A model generated the notes under the pieces. The model made no database searches. It saw only the letters and a list, made by a program, of their open reading frames with translations, and had not been told where the DNA came from. DNA of 64,000 nucleotides from Triparma columacea (lineage: Eukaryota > Sar > Bolidophyceae > Parmales > Triparmaceae), in assembly GCA_030267965.1 (NCBI GenBank), contig BRYA01001450.1, positions 28,584 through 92,583 on the forward strand. The letters run 5' to 3'. This document shows, one piece after another, positions 11,436-22,606 of the stretch. Positions within the stretch are counted from its first letter, which is position 1; every line of letters begins with the position of its first letter. The translations under genes were made by a program, and so were the position numbers.

Positions 11436-14141
11436 TCACGATTCGTCGTCACTTTCGTTCTTGTAACTTATACTTGCTAAATTCAAGCTGCTCCTCCTTC
11501 TCTGCCTAGCCTTGGGGTCCTTCCTGTCGTGCTCGGTGCACTCCTTCTGGTATTGGTAGAGGGACTCGATGATTTTATCCATCCAAACCTGCAAGTTACC
11601 CTGGGTTGTCGTCTTGAGAAGCCTCACGCCTCTCTCAGGGTGGCGTAGCTCAAACATGAAGGAGGTTTTCGCTTTTGAACCCAACTTGGGTGGCACGCTT
11701 ACCTCTGCGACAGTACAGCCAGCCAGTAGGATGGTTCCCTTTGCCTTCGAGGCTTTCTCTGACGTGTAATAGTTGAGGATCGGCGAGCCGTGAAGTTTGT
11801 TTTCAGGGTCTTTTTGCAGAAGCTTGAAAAAGCGTTTGGAATACTTGCGCGGTCCGGACCTGTTCTTCTTCTCTAGCCACCCGCTGTGTTGCACCTCAGA
11901 TTTCGCTTTCTCGTTGGACTGAGTAGGCGGGCTCTGCACTCTTAAAACTTTCAACTTTGCCTTCACGATGGCCACCTTTTCTTTGTCTGCATCTACCTCG
12001 TCTGCGATTGTGTCCCAAATTTTCATGTCGTGCTTATATTTTGACGCTAGAGAGAGGAAAAGTGAGTCTTCCTCTCCGTGGTAGTCCTCCAGTATCGTTG
12101 GAATTAAGTAGATCTTCGTTGGGTTGTGGCGCTCGTAAAAGTAGTACAGGAGGATACTTTTATCAAAGCTTTTGTAGCGCTCCGACAATGCGCGCTCGGG
12201 GAGGTTGCCATATTCGTCCGTGCTGCTGTTACTGTTGTCTTCTTTGTAATCATCGATCTCATAAGGGGTTGCCAAGTCATCCAACGCTTGATCATTACCT
12301 TGAGATTTTGTATACATATGACGATCCTTTCCTTCGTGGTTGTACTGCGACGAGCGAAGTTAGTATACATACGTGTTGTGGCGATCTTTCCTTTCTTGCT
12401 TGTCCACACTCTTACCACACTCATGACTTTCCCGAGAATATCGTCTTCATCGTCAGAGATCGCTTCTACCTCGATGGTTCCAGACCTTACAACCCTTTTT
12501 TCATGTTCATGGTATGCAAAGGGATCGTCGTCGTTGGCTTCATGATTGTCCTGCATCGGGTGAAAAACGTCGCGTTTCGTTGCGAGCATAGTCATTCGCT
12601 TGCTCATATCACCTTGGGGCTTGTAGTGTTCCCAGTCTTCGTCGTCTCCGTGGTCGTAATACCCTGTGTCGTTGGGCATAGTCTTCAACTCAGCTCGTAA
12701 GGCCTCTCGGTAAATGGAACCCAAGGAGTCGAGGACAACTGCGGAAGCCTGCCTCAGCTCCTGCCTTATGTTCCTCTCCAGCGTGGTGTGGTGCTTTTGT
12801 TTGCCTTCTATACCGGTTTGGGTAGGGTCAGTAAAGCTGATCTGGCCACTCTTGATGAGGCTTGCAAAGTGCTGGAGTGTCATGGCGCCAGTTAGGCCAT
12901 GGGGAGGATTTGTGGGGGCTGTTTTCTTGAGGTTTTCAATCTGAGGCGAAGGGAGGAGGAGCGATATGACGATTCAAGGGTTGTGTTAGTGGGTATATAC
13001 TGCTGTGAGGATTGTTTTATTCAGACTATTTCCCTTCTTACGCACCTCCTGCTCCCTTAGCTCCAAGTCATCAATTGTCTCCTCATGCTCTGCCAGTAAG
13101 TTGCCAAGATTATGCTCCAGCTCATCCCTCTCTTTCACGATTTGCCTGTTCTCGTAGACGAGCTTCCCGTAGTCTGACTTTTGTTCTATTAGCTTAGCCT
13201 GCCACTTCATCTTGAGGCGTCGCATTGATTCGCTTTCGTCCGACTTGTATGTTGAATCCCTCTTCTGGACAGGGGACTCATCAGGCTTCAGGGTGGGGTA
13301 GGAGTTAGATAAGGAAGTGCCATGCTGCTGCTCCTTCTTCACGTCTCACTCGCCCTTACCTCGTCTTCACTATTGGAAGCCTTGTCCTCGCCATCATGAG
13401 GAGGGGCTGGGGGGGGGGCAGCAGGCGCAAGAACCGAGGGTGCAGGCGGTGCAACACCGCCGCGAGTAGAGTCGTCCTCGGGGTCCGACCACTCGCAGGC
13501 GTCTTCGGCCGCCTGCAACAGGGCATTGCGAATCTCAAACTGAAATTGATCGAGAGCGTCGGCGTGCTGGACCCTCGTCTTGTACCTTTTCATCGTGTCC
13601 TTCATAGAGGAGACCCAAGAGGAGGCCTCAGACGTGTCCTCGAACGCAAACTGTAGAGAAAGTTACATTGCAAGCCGGAAAGGTCGGCAGTTAGTGGGGG
13701 TTTAGGAGAGATTGGGCGACACAAAAAAGGACAAACGTCGAAAAATCTCACCTTCCTCGTCGGTCGACCACTTCGTCTCACAACTATCACGGCCTTAGCC
13801 TTGGAACCTCCTCCTATAGAGTTCCTTGCAGAGAGCGCTACTTGTGCATCGTCAAGCAGTAACCTCCCAATAACAGCTGAATCTGGGGAATCGTCTTCAC
13901 AGTAGTAAACACACGGAGGTTCAGTATCAGATGACGAGTCTATCAGTCGAAAGAACCTCTTACGGCTCACAGAACGCTTTGGAGAGGACAAGTGCGAGTT
14001 CTCCGAGGAGGGGGTCACAATGTAGGAGGTCTTCCAACCCCAACCTCTCATCAACTCGTCAGATGCAGACCCGGTAGAGAAATCCGACGTCGAACGAGCA
14101 GTCAACTGACGAGGCAGCGACGCATTTGAACTTTCATCCAT
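11436..14141 (-). CDS. Tandem pleckstrin-homology domain protein with central coiled coil
   Basis: Five exons are inferred: 13752..14141, 13360..13650, 13046..~13285 (acceptor could be 13264), 12416..12940 and 11436..12344. All join in phase 0 to give about 784 residues. The first PH domain spans exons 1-2: it begins near WGWKTSYIVTPSS, has the RKRFFRLIDS strand, and ends with FAFEDTSEASSWVSSMKD, with the conserved PH tryptophan. A coiled coil follows (KLVYENRQIVKERDELEHNL). The second PH domain is near the C-terminus: SGWLEKKNRSGPRKYSKRFF through LQVWMDKIIESL, again with the terminal-helix Trp. PH domains bind phosphoinositides or proteins, so membrane recruitment is likely. I do not recognise a named family. 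The intron at 12345..12415 ends TACTAACTTCGCTCGTCGCAG-like and belongs to the intron family described in the findings. Confidence 0.72.
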
Positions 14142-14748
14142 GTCCAGAGATTTTGAGAGGAAAATGAGGAAAACAGGAAAATCAGAGCAAAAAAAGCAAA
14201 TCACTCCTCGACGCCTTGTTAATGATACCAACATAGAACGACAACGATAGAAGGGAACGACAAAAGCCTCTATACAACTACATTTACGTCACAATCAATT
14301 GGAACAAGGTGGGAAATAGGAGGAGAAAATCAGGCACCGCTTGGAAAAATTCAATTGTACCACCCTCGTAGGTCTGCTCATTAAAGTGATTCTGATGGGA
14401 GGGCACTCTGCTTGGAGAAAGCGACAAAAAAATGGAGAGACTGCAAAGGGGATGGGAGGGGCAATAATGAGGCACAGACCTCACCTTTTTCGGGGGTGTC
14501 GAATATTGAAGAAGGGCGAGTTGAGAGGGGGGAATCCAAAGAAGCGGAGACATCATGGAAAGGGGAAGGAAGAATGTGCTGCAGTAGGGGGGGAGGAGGA
14601 GTATGCTCGGGTGGAGGAGGGTGGTGTAGTTAGGGGACTAGTGGGAGCCATAATCGTTGGGTTGATGGTGACCCTATATTTATGTTATATAGTGATATGA
14701 TAAGAAAGATATGATTGAGAGAGCCTTTGTTTATTTCATTTTCAGTTC
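14142..14748. other. Intergenic region, no supported gene
   Basis: About 600 bases lie between the PH-protein start and the cysteine synthase 3' end. The segment 14400..14640 is purine-rich on the + strand. An open frame at 14341..14700 (+) begins with TTG and has no recognisable domain, although its last 20 codons are hydrophobic. I do not call it a gene. Confidence 0.45.
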
Positions 14749-16059
14749 TTATCCCCCACCAACGTGACCCTCGAACAGAGAGTCCTCACCCCGTGGCACA
14801 AACCCGCCGTTGAGCTCCAAGTCAAGGTCCCCTCTCCCGAGGGTCCCAGCATCCCCCAGGCCCACCCCCTCTCTCCACTCCTTGTTGTACATCTTTGACA
14901 AATAGGAAGCGCCAGAGTCACAAAGGATGGTCACGACTGTTACCTCCTCTCCGCCTTCCCCCCTCTCCTGCTTTTCCCTGAGGCCAGCCTTGACAGCGCC
15001 CACGACGTTCCCTGAAGCGGATGGCCCGACCCAGACGCCCTCCTCTTCGGCAAGATACCTGCACATCTTCGCCACCTCTATGTCACTTACGCTAACAGAC
15101 CCGTCAATGTGCTTGAATCCGGATGCAAAGTTTCTCGTAAGCCTCGAAATGCCGACCCCCTCTGCTTCAGTATTTCCCGGGGCCTTAGTGAACTGCCCCG
15201 TCTTCAGGTACGCCTTCATACCGCTCCCTTCAAAGTCGACAAGGACAACAGGGGGCTTCTCGCTTAAGTGGCCGAGGTGTTTGGCGACACCGGAAATTGT
15301 TCCTCCTGTGCCTGCACCCGTAGCGAAGATGTAGTCTGAAATGTTGAGGGAGCACAGCTGGGATACTAACTCTGGGGCTGTCTGGGAACTGTGTGAAGTA
15401 CTATTTGCGAGATTGTAAAATTGGTCAGTGTGGACTCCACCACGCTGAGGGTGAGAGGAGGAGCGAGGCGACACATATGAGATGTAAGATTGAGGCTGTG
15501 TGCAGGAGTGAAAGTCTGCCGTGCTTCTTGCCCCCATCCTCACCTCTTTTGCGACTGCCTTGGCCCTCTGCGTGTAATGCCCGGCGTCTGAGACCCCGAA
15601 CTTTGTATCGCACAGCTCTATGGTTGCGCCAAAGGCCTTCATGGTCAATTGTTTTTCCAAGGACACGTTGGTAGGCATGGTAAGGTAGCACTTGTAGCCG
15701 AGAGAGGCACAAATCATGCTCAAAGCAACGCCCGTATTGCCTCCAGTGCCCTCGACCACGAGGCCTCCTGGTTTGAGTTCGCCTGATCTAACTGCGGACT
15801 GGATCATAAAGAGGGCAGCACGATCCTTCACAGAGCCTCCAGGATTAAAGTACTCAGCCTTCCCAAATACTCTGATTCCGAACATAGCTGAGAGGCGGGG
15901 AAGATAGAGAAGGGGGGTAGAACCAATCACATCGGGGAGAGTAATTGTCTTAGTTGGGGTTGTGGTGGCCTTGAACTTTTTTGCACCCCTAAGGGTAATG
16001 ATGGCAAACAGCGTCGAGTAAAAGAAGTAAAAACTTGACTCGTTCGTCTCGAAATTCAT
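14749..16059 (-). CDS. Membrane-anchored cysteine synthase-like PLP enzyme
   Basis: Exons 15544..16059 and 14749..15444 give 403 residues. The intron 15445..15543 is 99 bases long and has no in-frame stop. Removing it restores the family sequence (AKAVAKE joined to RGGVHTDQFYNLAN). Conserved features are IGSTPLLYLPRL, GGSVKDRAA with the PLP-binding lysine, the GTGGNTG substrate loop, and GAGTGGTISG for the PLP phosphate. These define the O-acetylserine sulfhydrylase/cystathionine beta-synthase fold. The start at 16059 gives a hydrophobic N-terminus (FYFFYSTLFAIITL), as in fungal membrane-attached mitochondrial cysteine synthases (Mcy1/YGR012W type). Substrate and compartment are inferred. An in-frame ATG at 16179 is unlikely because it overlaps the neighbour's last codons. 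Confidence 0.82.
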   Translation of the reverse strand: MNFETNESSFYFFYSTLFAIITLRGAKKFKATTTPTKTITLPDVIGSTPLLYLPRLSAMFGIRVFGKAEYFNPGGSVKDRAALFMIQSAVRSGELKPGGLVVEGTGGNTGVALSMICASLGYKCYLTMPTNVSLEKQLTMKAFGATIELCDTKFGVSDAGHYTQRAKAVAKEVRMGARSTADFHSCTQPQSYISYVSPRSSSHPQRGGVHTDQFYNLANSTSHSSQTAPELVSQLCSLNISDYIFATGAGTGGTISGVAKHLGHLSEKPPVVLVDFEGSGMKAYLKTGQFTKAPGNTEAEGVGISRLTRNFASGFKHIDGSVSVSDIEVAKMCRYLAEEEGVWVGPSASGNVVGAVKAGLREKQERGEGGEEVTVVTILCDSGASYLSKMYNKEWREGVGLGDAGTLGRGDLDLELNGGFVPRGEDSLFEGHVGGG

Positions 16060-16168
16060 GATAAGGATAATAAATTTGAAGGCAATAGATACCCACTTCG
16101 ATTCCTCCAAACATTTATTTATTCGCGAATTTTCTTGCACACTTTTCCGCTTCCCTCCTTTCCCCACC

Positions 16169-17933
16169 TCAGCACACATCGTTCATCATTCTCAAGAACT
16201 CGTAATACTTTAACTTCCCAGTGCCATCAATGTCGTATCTGTCCACAATCCTCTCAGCGGCGTCCTTGTTGATGGTAGCGCAACCCAGCTCCTTGAGCCC
16301 CGTCAAGAACTGATCGGCAGTTACTGTCTTTCCACCGTCTGCGATTCTGGAGAACACTTTGCGCATCTTCAGGTTTTCTTCCTCGAGCTGCCTCTTGAAG
16401 TCCGTGAGGAGCTCAGACTCGTCAATTTGTAGGTTCTTTATGATCTCAGCCTGAACGATCTCGCCCTCGTCCCCTTTCACAAGGAGATTGGACGCAGTCG
16501 GCGCTGAAACCTCCTTGGGGAGGTCGGCCTTGGTCTCATCACCCCCCCCTGCCGTCACCATCCTGATGAACTCCCAGCATGCGAGCTTGGCGTTTCCACT
16601 ATGCAGGCGAAACGAGCCGTGGATAGGGGACGATGAGCAAAGGTTGTTAGTTGCATGCCTTCAGTTATCCCTACGCTGCTCCTTGCTCCTGCCATTCTCA
16701 CCTAACGTCAAATTTCTCCATCAATGCGCCGGCCCTTTCACCGCTGACGTCAAGACCCGACTCACGGAGGCCCTGGGCAAATTCTTCCTTCGTCAGTAAA
16801 CCCTGCGCGTCCATGTCAAACTTCTTGAAAGCCTTCACCAAGGTCATCTTTTTGTAGAGCAGCTCATCTTGCAGCTTAAGGAGGATACTGGAGTCACTCA
16901 TCGCGTCGTCCACGCACTTGGTGACGGCAAATTCCATGGCCTCGCGAGCAGCGCGTGCCATCGCCTTGGCGACCGTTCTCTCGCGCTTCAGGGACTCCTC
17001 ATCGAGCATCTCCCAGGGTTGCACCTCACGGGCGGGCTCAATTGTCTTCAAGAAAGAGGCGAAGCCGCTCAAGTGTACATCCCCATCGCCCGAAACAAAA
17101 TCGCCAAGCACCAAGGTGCACTGCTCTTGGCTGACGTCGAGACCGACGTTGAGGAGGAACTCACGAAACTCAGGAATGGTGAAGGAGCCCGTTCTGGAGG
17201 AGTCAATCGCGAGGAAGGTCTGAGTTGTCTTGGAAGCGACTGCTGAGCGAGAGCGAACCTTCCTAGCAATGACCCTGAGGGGTTGGGGGGAGCGGAAGGG
17301 GGAAGGAGGGGGATTCTATTTGAGTCAGCGGTTTCGCCATGCCTCTCTTGCCATTTTCTGGGGGCCACCCTCACCTCTGAAGCTCGCCCTTCTCAACCCC
17401 CTTCGGCACCCTAACAATACCAAGGCGCTCGAGGTCGCAGTTACTGTACTCGGAGGTGCCGCGATTGAGTGAGGGGCCAGAGCCGTAGGAAGATGAGGTC
17501 AAGGGGTGTGTGGTAGCTGCGAGTGGGTGGGTGGTTAGAATTAGGGGCGGAGTAGAATGGGAAGGGGGGAGTGTGGGGGGGTTCACGNNNNNNNNNNNNN
17601 NNNNNNNNNNNNNNNNNNNAACGCGCTCCTCCTCCCCCCCCCCCCCCCTTACATCAACACAGCAAGGCACTCACCAAGGTCTCTCACACAGTCCACAAAC
17701 ATGGCGTAGTCGACCCTTCTCCCATTCCCGCACCCGAACTGCGTCGCCAGCCCGTTGAGCTGCTCGCGGGTCAGGGAGATGTTGTAAAGGTTCTTCAAAG
17801 AGAGGGCAAGATCAGATCTTGAAATTGAACCATCGGAATCCATGTCTAGCTCGAGAAACGTCTCAATCAGGTTACTCGAGCGAGCGGCAATTTTTCGGGT
17901 TATGGCCAGGGTGTATGTTGGAGAAGACGACAT
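16169..17933 (-). CDS. Multi-EF-hand calcium-binding protein
   Basis: Four exons, 17675..17933, 17375..17516, 16702..17274 and 16169..16598, join exactly in frame to 467 residues. Five EF-hand-like helices are spread along the protein. Two have near-canonical calcium loops: DMDSDGSISRSD near residue 30 and DIDGTGKLKYYE near the C-terminus. The others (IDSSRTGSFTIPEF, FDMDAQGLLTKEEF, FDVRSGNAKLACWEF) are degenerate, and the last of these spans an exon junction. The assembly gap at 17588..17619 lies inside intron 1, so the coding sequence is complete. A calmodulin-like regulatory or flagellar role is possible but not shown. Only 110 bases separate its stop from the cysteine synthase start downstream. 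Confidence 0.8.
17588..17619. other. Assembly gap (32 N)
   Basis: A run of N is flanked by a C homopolymer (17633..17648) inside the first intron of the EF-hand gene. Frame continuity across the neighbouring exons shows that no coding sequence is lost. Confidence 0.99.
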
Positions 17934-18172
17934 GGTTGCAGGAATTATAAAAAAGACTTGAACAACTGGTCCTGGCCAAACTGGAGGCCAAAATCTTGAG
18001 ATTATTTGAATACAACACAGTTCACGTCTAACGATAAATTTTGTGGCGCAGTGACCAACCTGTATAAGAATTATCCAAAAATTTACCTATTAGGTACTCC
18101 GTATAAGCTTAAGGGGGTAGATTATAGCAGCTTGCCGAAGTGGCCTCCCACAAACTCTACCAAAACTAACAC

Positions 18173-18787
18173 ATGATTTACTCATTCTATGTGTACCGGC
18201 GTGACGGGGTATGTCTGTTCAAGACTACGTATCACTCCGTCGATGGGGACGTCGAAGGTGACCCAGAGGCTGAGGATGAGAGGGAAAAGCTTGTCTTTGG
18301 GATGGCCTTCAGCCTCAAAGAGCTCATAGGTCAGCTAAGCCCGATGGACGGCAGCACGGGACAACAGATTGACTGCCCACTAGGGACAGTCAAAACAAAG
18401 TCCAGTACTATGCACACATACGAAACTTTAACTGGTTTCAGGTTCATCGTCTATACAGGTAAGGGAGGGTGTTAGTGAGGATGCGGGGGTAGGGTTGGAG
18501 GGGGGAAGGGTAAGGGGGTCTGTACAACGTAACCACATAGTCCCGCCCGCTCGCATCAAGCCAACCTCCTTACTTTGCTAAACCTACGCTCCTACCCTTC
18601 CACCCCCACAGACCCAAGTATAAATACAATGCAGCACCACTTACAGGCGATATATAGAATATGGGTCGACAAGGTCGTCAAAAGCCCCCTAGTGAAGCAG
18701 AAAGGTGGAGGGTACGACATCTCCGATACTGAATTCGAAAGACAGGCTAAGGAATATTTTGAGAAGGTACCTGGATTTCAGCGTTAG
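18173..18787 (+). CDS. TRAPPC1: TRAPP complex subunit 1 (Bet5)
   Basis: Exons 18173..18458 and 18612..18787 give 153 residues, close to the family length of about 145-160. The protein opens with the longin-fold strand MIYSFYVYRRDGVCLF. It carries the family signature KLVFGMAFSLKELIGQLSP and the FSTSTYKLH-equivalent STMHTYETLTGFRFIVYTD. TRAPPC1 is a core subunit of the TRAPP complexes, which act as Rab1/Ypt1 exchange factors in ER-to-Golgi and Golgi traffic. Confidence 0.93.
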
Positions 18788-19462
18788 GAGGATTCACAGA
18801 CCAATAATAAAGTAAGGGCCAAAGAAGATCATAGTTGGTGTGTAAAGTTTGGTTTCTCTGCCCTGACCCTCTTCTTCCCTCTATACTGTCTTGGAGTGAA
18901 CAGCTATTGATGAACAAGATTGACACCACCAGGCCCAGAGCTTTAGCAACCATTTCCAGCCATTTCCAAGAGGGAAGAGGGAAGTCGACTTATTTTAGAA
19001 GAGGTACCCCCGCTAAGAGATGAAGGATCGGTTGAGGGGTTCGAGAGGGCATAATTTGACGACAAATTTTTTCTGCCTATTGAAGACGATAAACCAATTT
19101 TTGTGAAGCTTAATTTATATGACAATCATTTTTATAATCACCAGATACTCAAGAAGACCTTATATTGAAATATCAAAAGTTAAATTTATATGAAGCTATT
19201 TAGTACAATTGTGCATGAAATCATCAATTTATATTTTACTCTATATAAATAATATTTTGAAGGTAAATTAGAATTAAAATTAAATTTGAAATAATTATGT
19301 TTTTACTAAAAATCATAAATTGCTCATAGAGAAGTCAATAAAATATTGACGCCATATGTTATCATTTTAAACACCAATTGTCCTTTATAGTCACATTTGC
19401 TTGGTTCTAGTATGCCAAAAAAATTACAAATAAATTTCCGTTCCGTTCCTGCTTCAATACAC
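18788..19462. other. Gene-free interval with strongly AT-rich core
   Basis: The interval lies between the convergent TRAPPC1 and ELMO-domain genes. From about 19080 to 19440 the sequence is markedly AT-rich (runs such as AAATTTATATGAAG and TATATAAATAATATTTTGAAG), unlike the roughly balanced composition elsewhere. It has no open frame of note. It may simply be long 3' UTR/spacer. Confidence 0.6.
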
Positions 19463-20336
19463 TCAACAAACCAATCTCAATGAGTTAGCGGCCCGTTGCC
19501 TCAACAAACTATTCAGTGACTCGTCTACACTCTTCATGACCTCTGGAAATCCCATGTAACCCGCCCCCACTCGCTCGAACTGCTGATCAACTAGGTACAT
19601 GACGTCAACGACAATGTCGTAGAAGTCTTCAATATTTCGAATAGAGTGGTAATTTGGCGAAGAGCTGGTTTCTAGGGGGGGTGCCGGGAGCCCGTGGGGG
19701 CCTACAACTTGTAATCTCTCTGCGATCATCCTTACGACGTTGATCAGTGCTGGTGCGAATGGGTATGATTGAAACTCATCGTTTCGAGAGGCAAGATCTG
19801 CTGTGACTGCTGCGTCCCTCCGTCGCTGCGCTTTATCAAGGAGTTGGCGTCCTCTTGGATTTTTAGACAAGTACTGCAAAGCGAGCAAACTAGGAGGGGG
19901 AAGGTTTGGGTTTAGTAACAGATTGGGCGAGAAATATATGTAAAGCCTAAACCCAATGCATTCTATTCTTGCCCCCCTCCCCCTCTCTCGCGGCTCTCCC
20001 ATCCCCCCCCCTTCACCAAAAACTTGCCCCAACAAGTAAGTCTTACCTCAACCTCCCCCCTCCCCTGACATCACTTAGCGGCTTCTGGCTTTGGAACCCG
20101 AACCTATCCTTCCAAAAGTCACTCTCTAGCACGAACTCGCCCGATTCTCCACCCGCTGCTTCCCAAAGATCCCTAAATAGGGCAATGTCCTCTTGACAAT
20201 CTGGCGCTGGTTTAGAGGCGAGCTGCTTCTGCAACTCTCTCAAGACATTGAGTTGATTCTGCGTGGGGACCTCCGATGGAACGTATGGCTCGTCCGAGAG
20301 AATCTCCGTTATAGTGTTTGTGATCTGATTTCCCAT
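19463..20336 (-). CDS. ELMO/CED-12 domain protein, probably N-myristoylated
   Basis: Exons 20047..20336 and 19463..19889 join in phase 2 to 238 residues. The ELMO-domain core is clear: LFRDLWEAAGG, FWKDRFGFQSQKPLSDVRGG, LLALQYL, then YPFAPALINVVRMIAERL. Small ELMOD proteins act as GAPs for Arf/Arl GTPases. The arginine of the WX(n)FQXX-GG region in the GAP motif appears present (FWKDRFGFQ). The chosen start gives MGNQITN, which fits the N-myristoylation pattern (Gly2, Thr6). An upstream in-frame ATG at 20420 would hide this, so 20336 is preferred. Confidence 0.82.
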
Positions 20337-20475
20337 CTTGCTGGACTTTTGCTGCAATTTTGGACTTGCCAGTCTGGAAAACTGGAGTGAAAAGGGCACA
20401 TACAAAAATCCCACGTACAATACTCATTCGAATGGTAACTCTCCTTACTTATATCTGCCGGCATCCATCGTTATT

Positions 20476-21638
20476 TTACTTGCCCGCCGAGACGGCGCCC
20501 ATGACCCACGTCTTCTTGATTCCCCTCTGGCCGTGCCCCAGAACGTTGTCGCAGTAGGTATCGAGCTGGGTTCCCACAAGGAGGCCGTCGAGCCTCGAGG
20601 GTCCCCCCTGCTTCCATTTCTCCTTCTTGTCCACCTTGGTCCCTACTTGCTCTTCCTTGTAAAGGTTCCTAGCAAAGTTGGAGTATTTGGACTGCTCTTG
20701 CACGAGCTCGTCGACCCAGGTGCTGAGGAACTCAAGATTCTTCTCAACGAAAGGGTTCGTGCTAAGGTCTAGTCTTTCAAAGTCTACCGCCCCTGACTTT
20801 CCGTAGTCGTTGTTTTTGAGCACCTCAGAGGCCTGGGCCTTGTTGGCCCTGTTGAGATCGTAAAGGGCAGACCTGGCGAGGCCATTGTTGGACACCTTGA
20901 CGGCCCACTCGTCGTAAAGTCCCTTAGTGGAGTCTCCATCGAGGGCGGACTCTCTATGCGACGAGAGCGTGATGTGCGAAGCGAGTCGGGAGAGGTGCGT
21001 TGCAGGTTTGGTTGATGTGTGAGAATTGTGCGAAGAGAGTCACAAGAGGCTTATATCATACATTTATATATATACATATATATATACATATATATATAGC
21101 ACATATATATATAGCACCGCCTTCTCTATCGTTGCCTCTACTACTGCTCTGCTCCTTTGCCTAATTCTCTTGCTAACCCTTCTTACCTGAGCTTGAAGCA
21201 GCGGACGACAATGTTGCCAGTGGCGGAGGAGGAAGACTGTGCGGGGTCGTAGAGGAGGACAAGAGGGTGGGGGGCAGAGAGGAGGGAGGGAGTGAAGGTT
21301 CCGAGGAACATGGAAGTGTAGCACCCGACAATGTTGGCATCGGTGTTCACAGCCTTAAGCATCCTAAGCATATCCGCCTCGTAAGCTTCCTCCTCCTCAC
21401 TCCCCCGACCATCATTGTCCTTCTTGCTGCCACTTTCATCGTCATCGTCATCCCTCGAAACAGCCGAAGGCCTCTTCTCAGGGTGACCAAAGGAACTTGA
21501 GACGTGGATGGTATTGTCGTCGATCTCCATGCCAAGGAGGACGCCAGTGTTGTTTGAGATTGAGGATTGACTGCAATGGGAAATCACCTTAAGGAGGGCT
21601 ACGGAGTCTATGATGAGAGTTTTCGTGGGACGAGCCAT
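20476..21638 (-). CDS. EIF3H: Translation initiation factor eIF3 subunit h
   Basis: Exons 21187..21638 and 20476..20953 join in phase 2 to 309 residues. The N-terminal MPN domain opens with IDSVALLKVISHCSQS and VLLGMEID. It continues with MLRMLKAVNTDANIVGCY and VLLYDPAQSS, as in eIF3h. The JAMM metal-binding histidines are absent, as expected for this non-catalytic MPN subunit. The C-terminus has the family ending PSRLDGLLVGTQLDTYCDNV. An acidic insert (DDDDDESGSKKD) sits inside the MPN domain. The intron at 20954..21186 holds a TA microsatellite and ends with a CTCGCTTCG/CTCGTCGCATAG 3' end. Confidence 0.92.
21061..21113. repeat. TA/TATATACA microsatellite in EIF3H intron
   Basis: Repeated ATATATAC/ATATATATAG units lie in the single intron of the eIF3h gene. 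Likely length-variable. Confidence 0.85.
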
Positions 21639-22606
21639 GTTGGGATGGAGGTATCAGCGGAGAGGGAGCTTGGGTTGTTGGTTTTTGGGCTGATGGTTGT
21701 CTTTGTGAGTAATTTGGGAGGAGTCTGAGGAGAGAATAGGGTACGAGGGCGAAGGAGAGATGGGTTAGATGAGGCGGTGAGGGATCCTGGTTGAGTTCTT
21801 TGGAAATGTGGGGGGACCTCGTTGGTGGTGCTGTGATAATTGTAGCTGCGCTTGATCTCACTGAATTTCGATAATACTTCGTGCTTAATCTTTGCTTTCC
21901 CCTTCGTTGTGTATACGAGGATACGGCCGAAAAATGTTCCCTGACCTGGTGGATTTTGTTGGCCAAAATTTCTTCTTCATGCAAAGGTCCTGTCAATTGA
22001 TGGCCGCTAACAGGGCAACTTTGAGGGCTGATCGTTGTCGAGACTCAACTGCCTTTCTAACCATGAAATTGAAATTCGCTGCATTCTCCTTCATCGCTCA
22101 AAATCACAATTTTGAAGAGCCCTCCAACACGTCTCATCACCCAATTTCCTCATCAAGAAAAAGCCAAAATCGAGAGTGAGTTTGAGAGATCCAAAGACTT
22201 CCAAACGTGCGAAACGCTCCTTCTGTCTTAAGGGATGTGCCACATAGATCAATATAAGCCACGCTGAAGGGACGAAACCCGACGAATGTGTTACCAGCAG
22301 CTGAACACCCCCACCACTGGCATGATCGAGGGAGGGCAGAGATTGGTTAATTTCCGATATCCCTGGACTCCATGCCTCTCTCCGACCATAATGAGACGAT
22401 GATATATAGATGACACAAGTTCACAATGAACGGTATACCACAAAACGACGAATTGGCCAAAATATGCTTGTGCCCCTCCCTTCACCGAGATTCCAGAGCT
22501 GCTAAAATCTACCCATCCGAACCTGCACCGTAATAATTCCCCCACAATCCCCCCATTGCACTACCCCGATTCTAACCCCCTCCCCACAATTTCCCCTCAG
22601 AATAAC
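21639..22606. other. Divergent intergenic region EIF3H / RPL23
   Basis: Almost 970 bases have no supported coding sequence. The last part (C-rich tract, TTCTAACCC then a CCCCTCAG at 22593..22600) looks like the 3' end of an intron seven bases upstream of the RPL23 ATG. A non-coding first exon for RPL23 is therefore likely, but its donor could not be fixed. Confidence 0.5.

Noticed and set aside
14341..14700. Possible small gene with a hydrophobic C-terminus
   Set aside because: It begins with TTG, its interior is purine-rich low complexity and no family is recognised.
15445..15543. 33 extra residues in the cysteine synthase if read through
   Set aside because: The segment has perfect splice ends, and its removal restores family alignment. 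It is treated as an intron.
21061..21113. TATATA tract as a promoter TATA element
   Set aside because: It lies inside the eIF3h intron and is a microsatellite.
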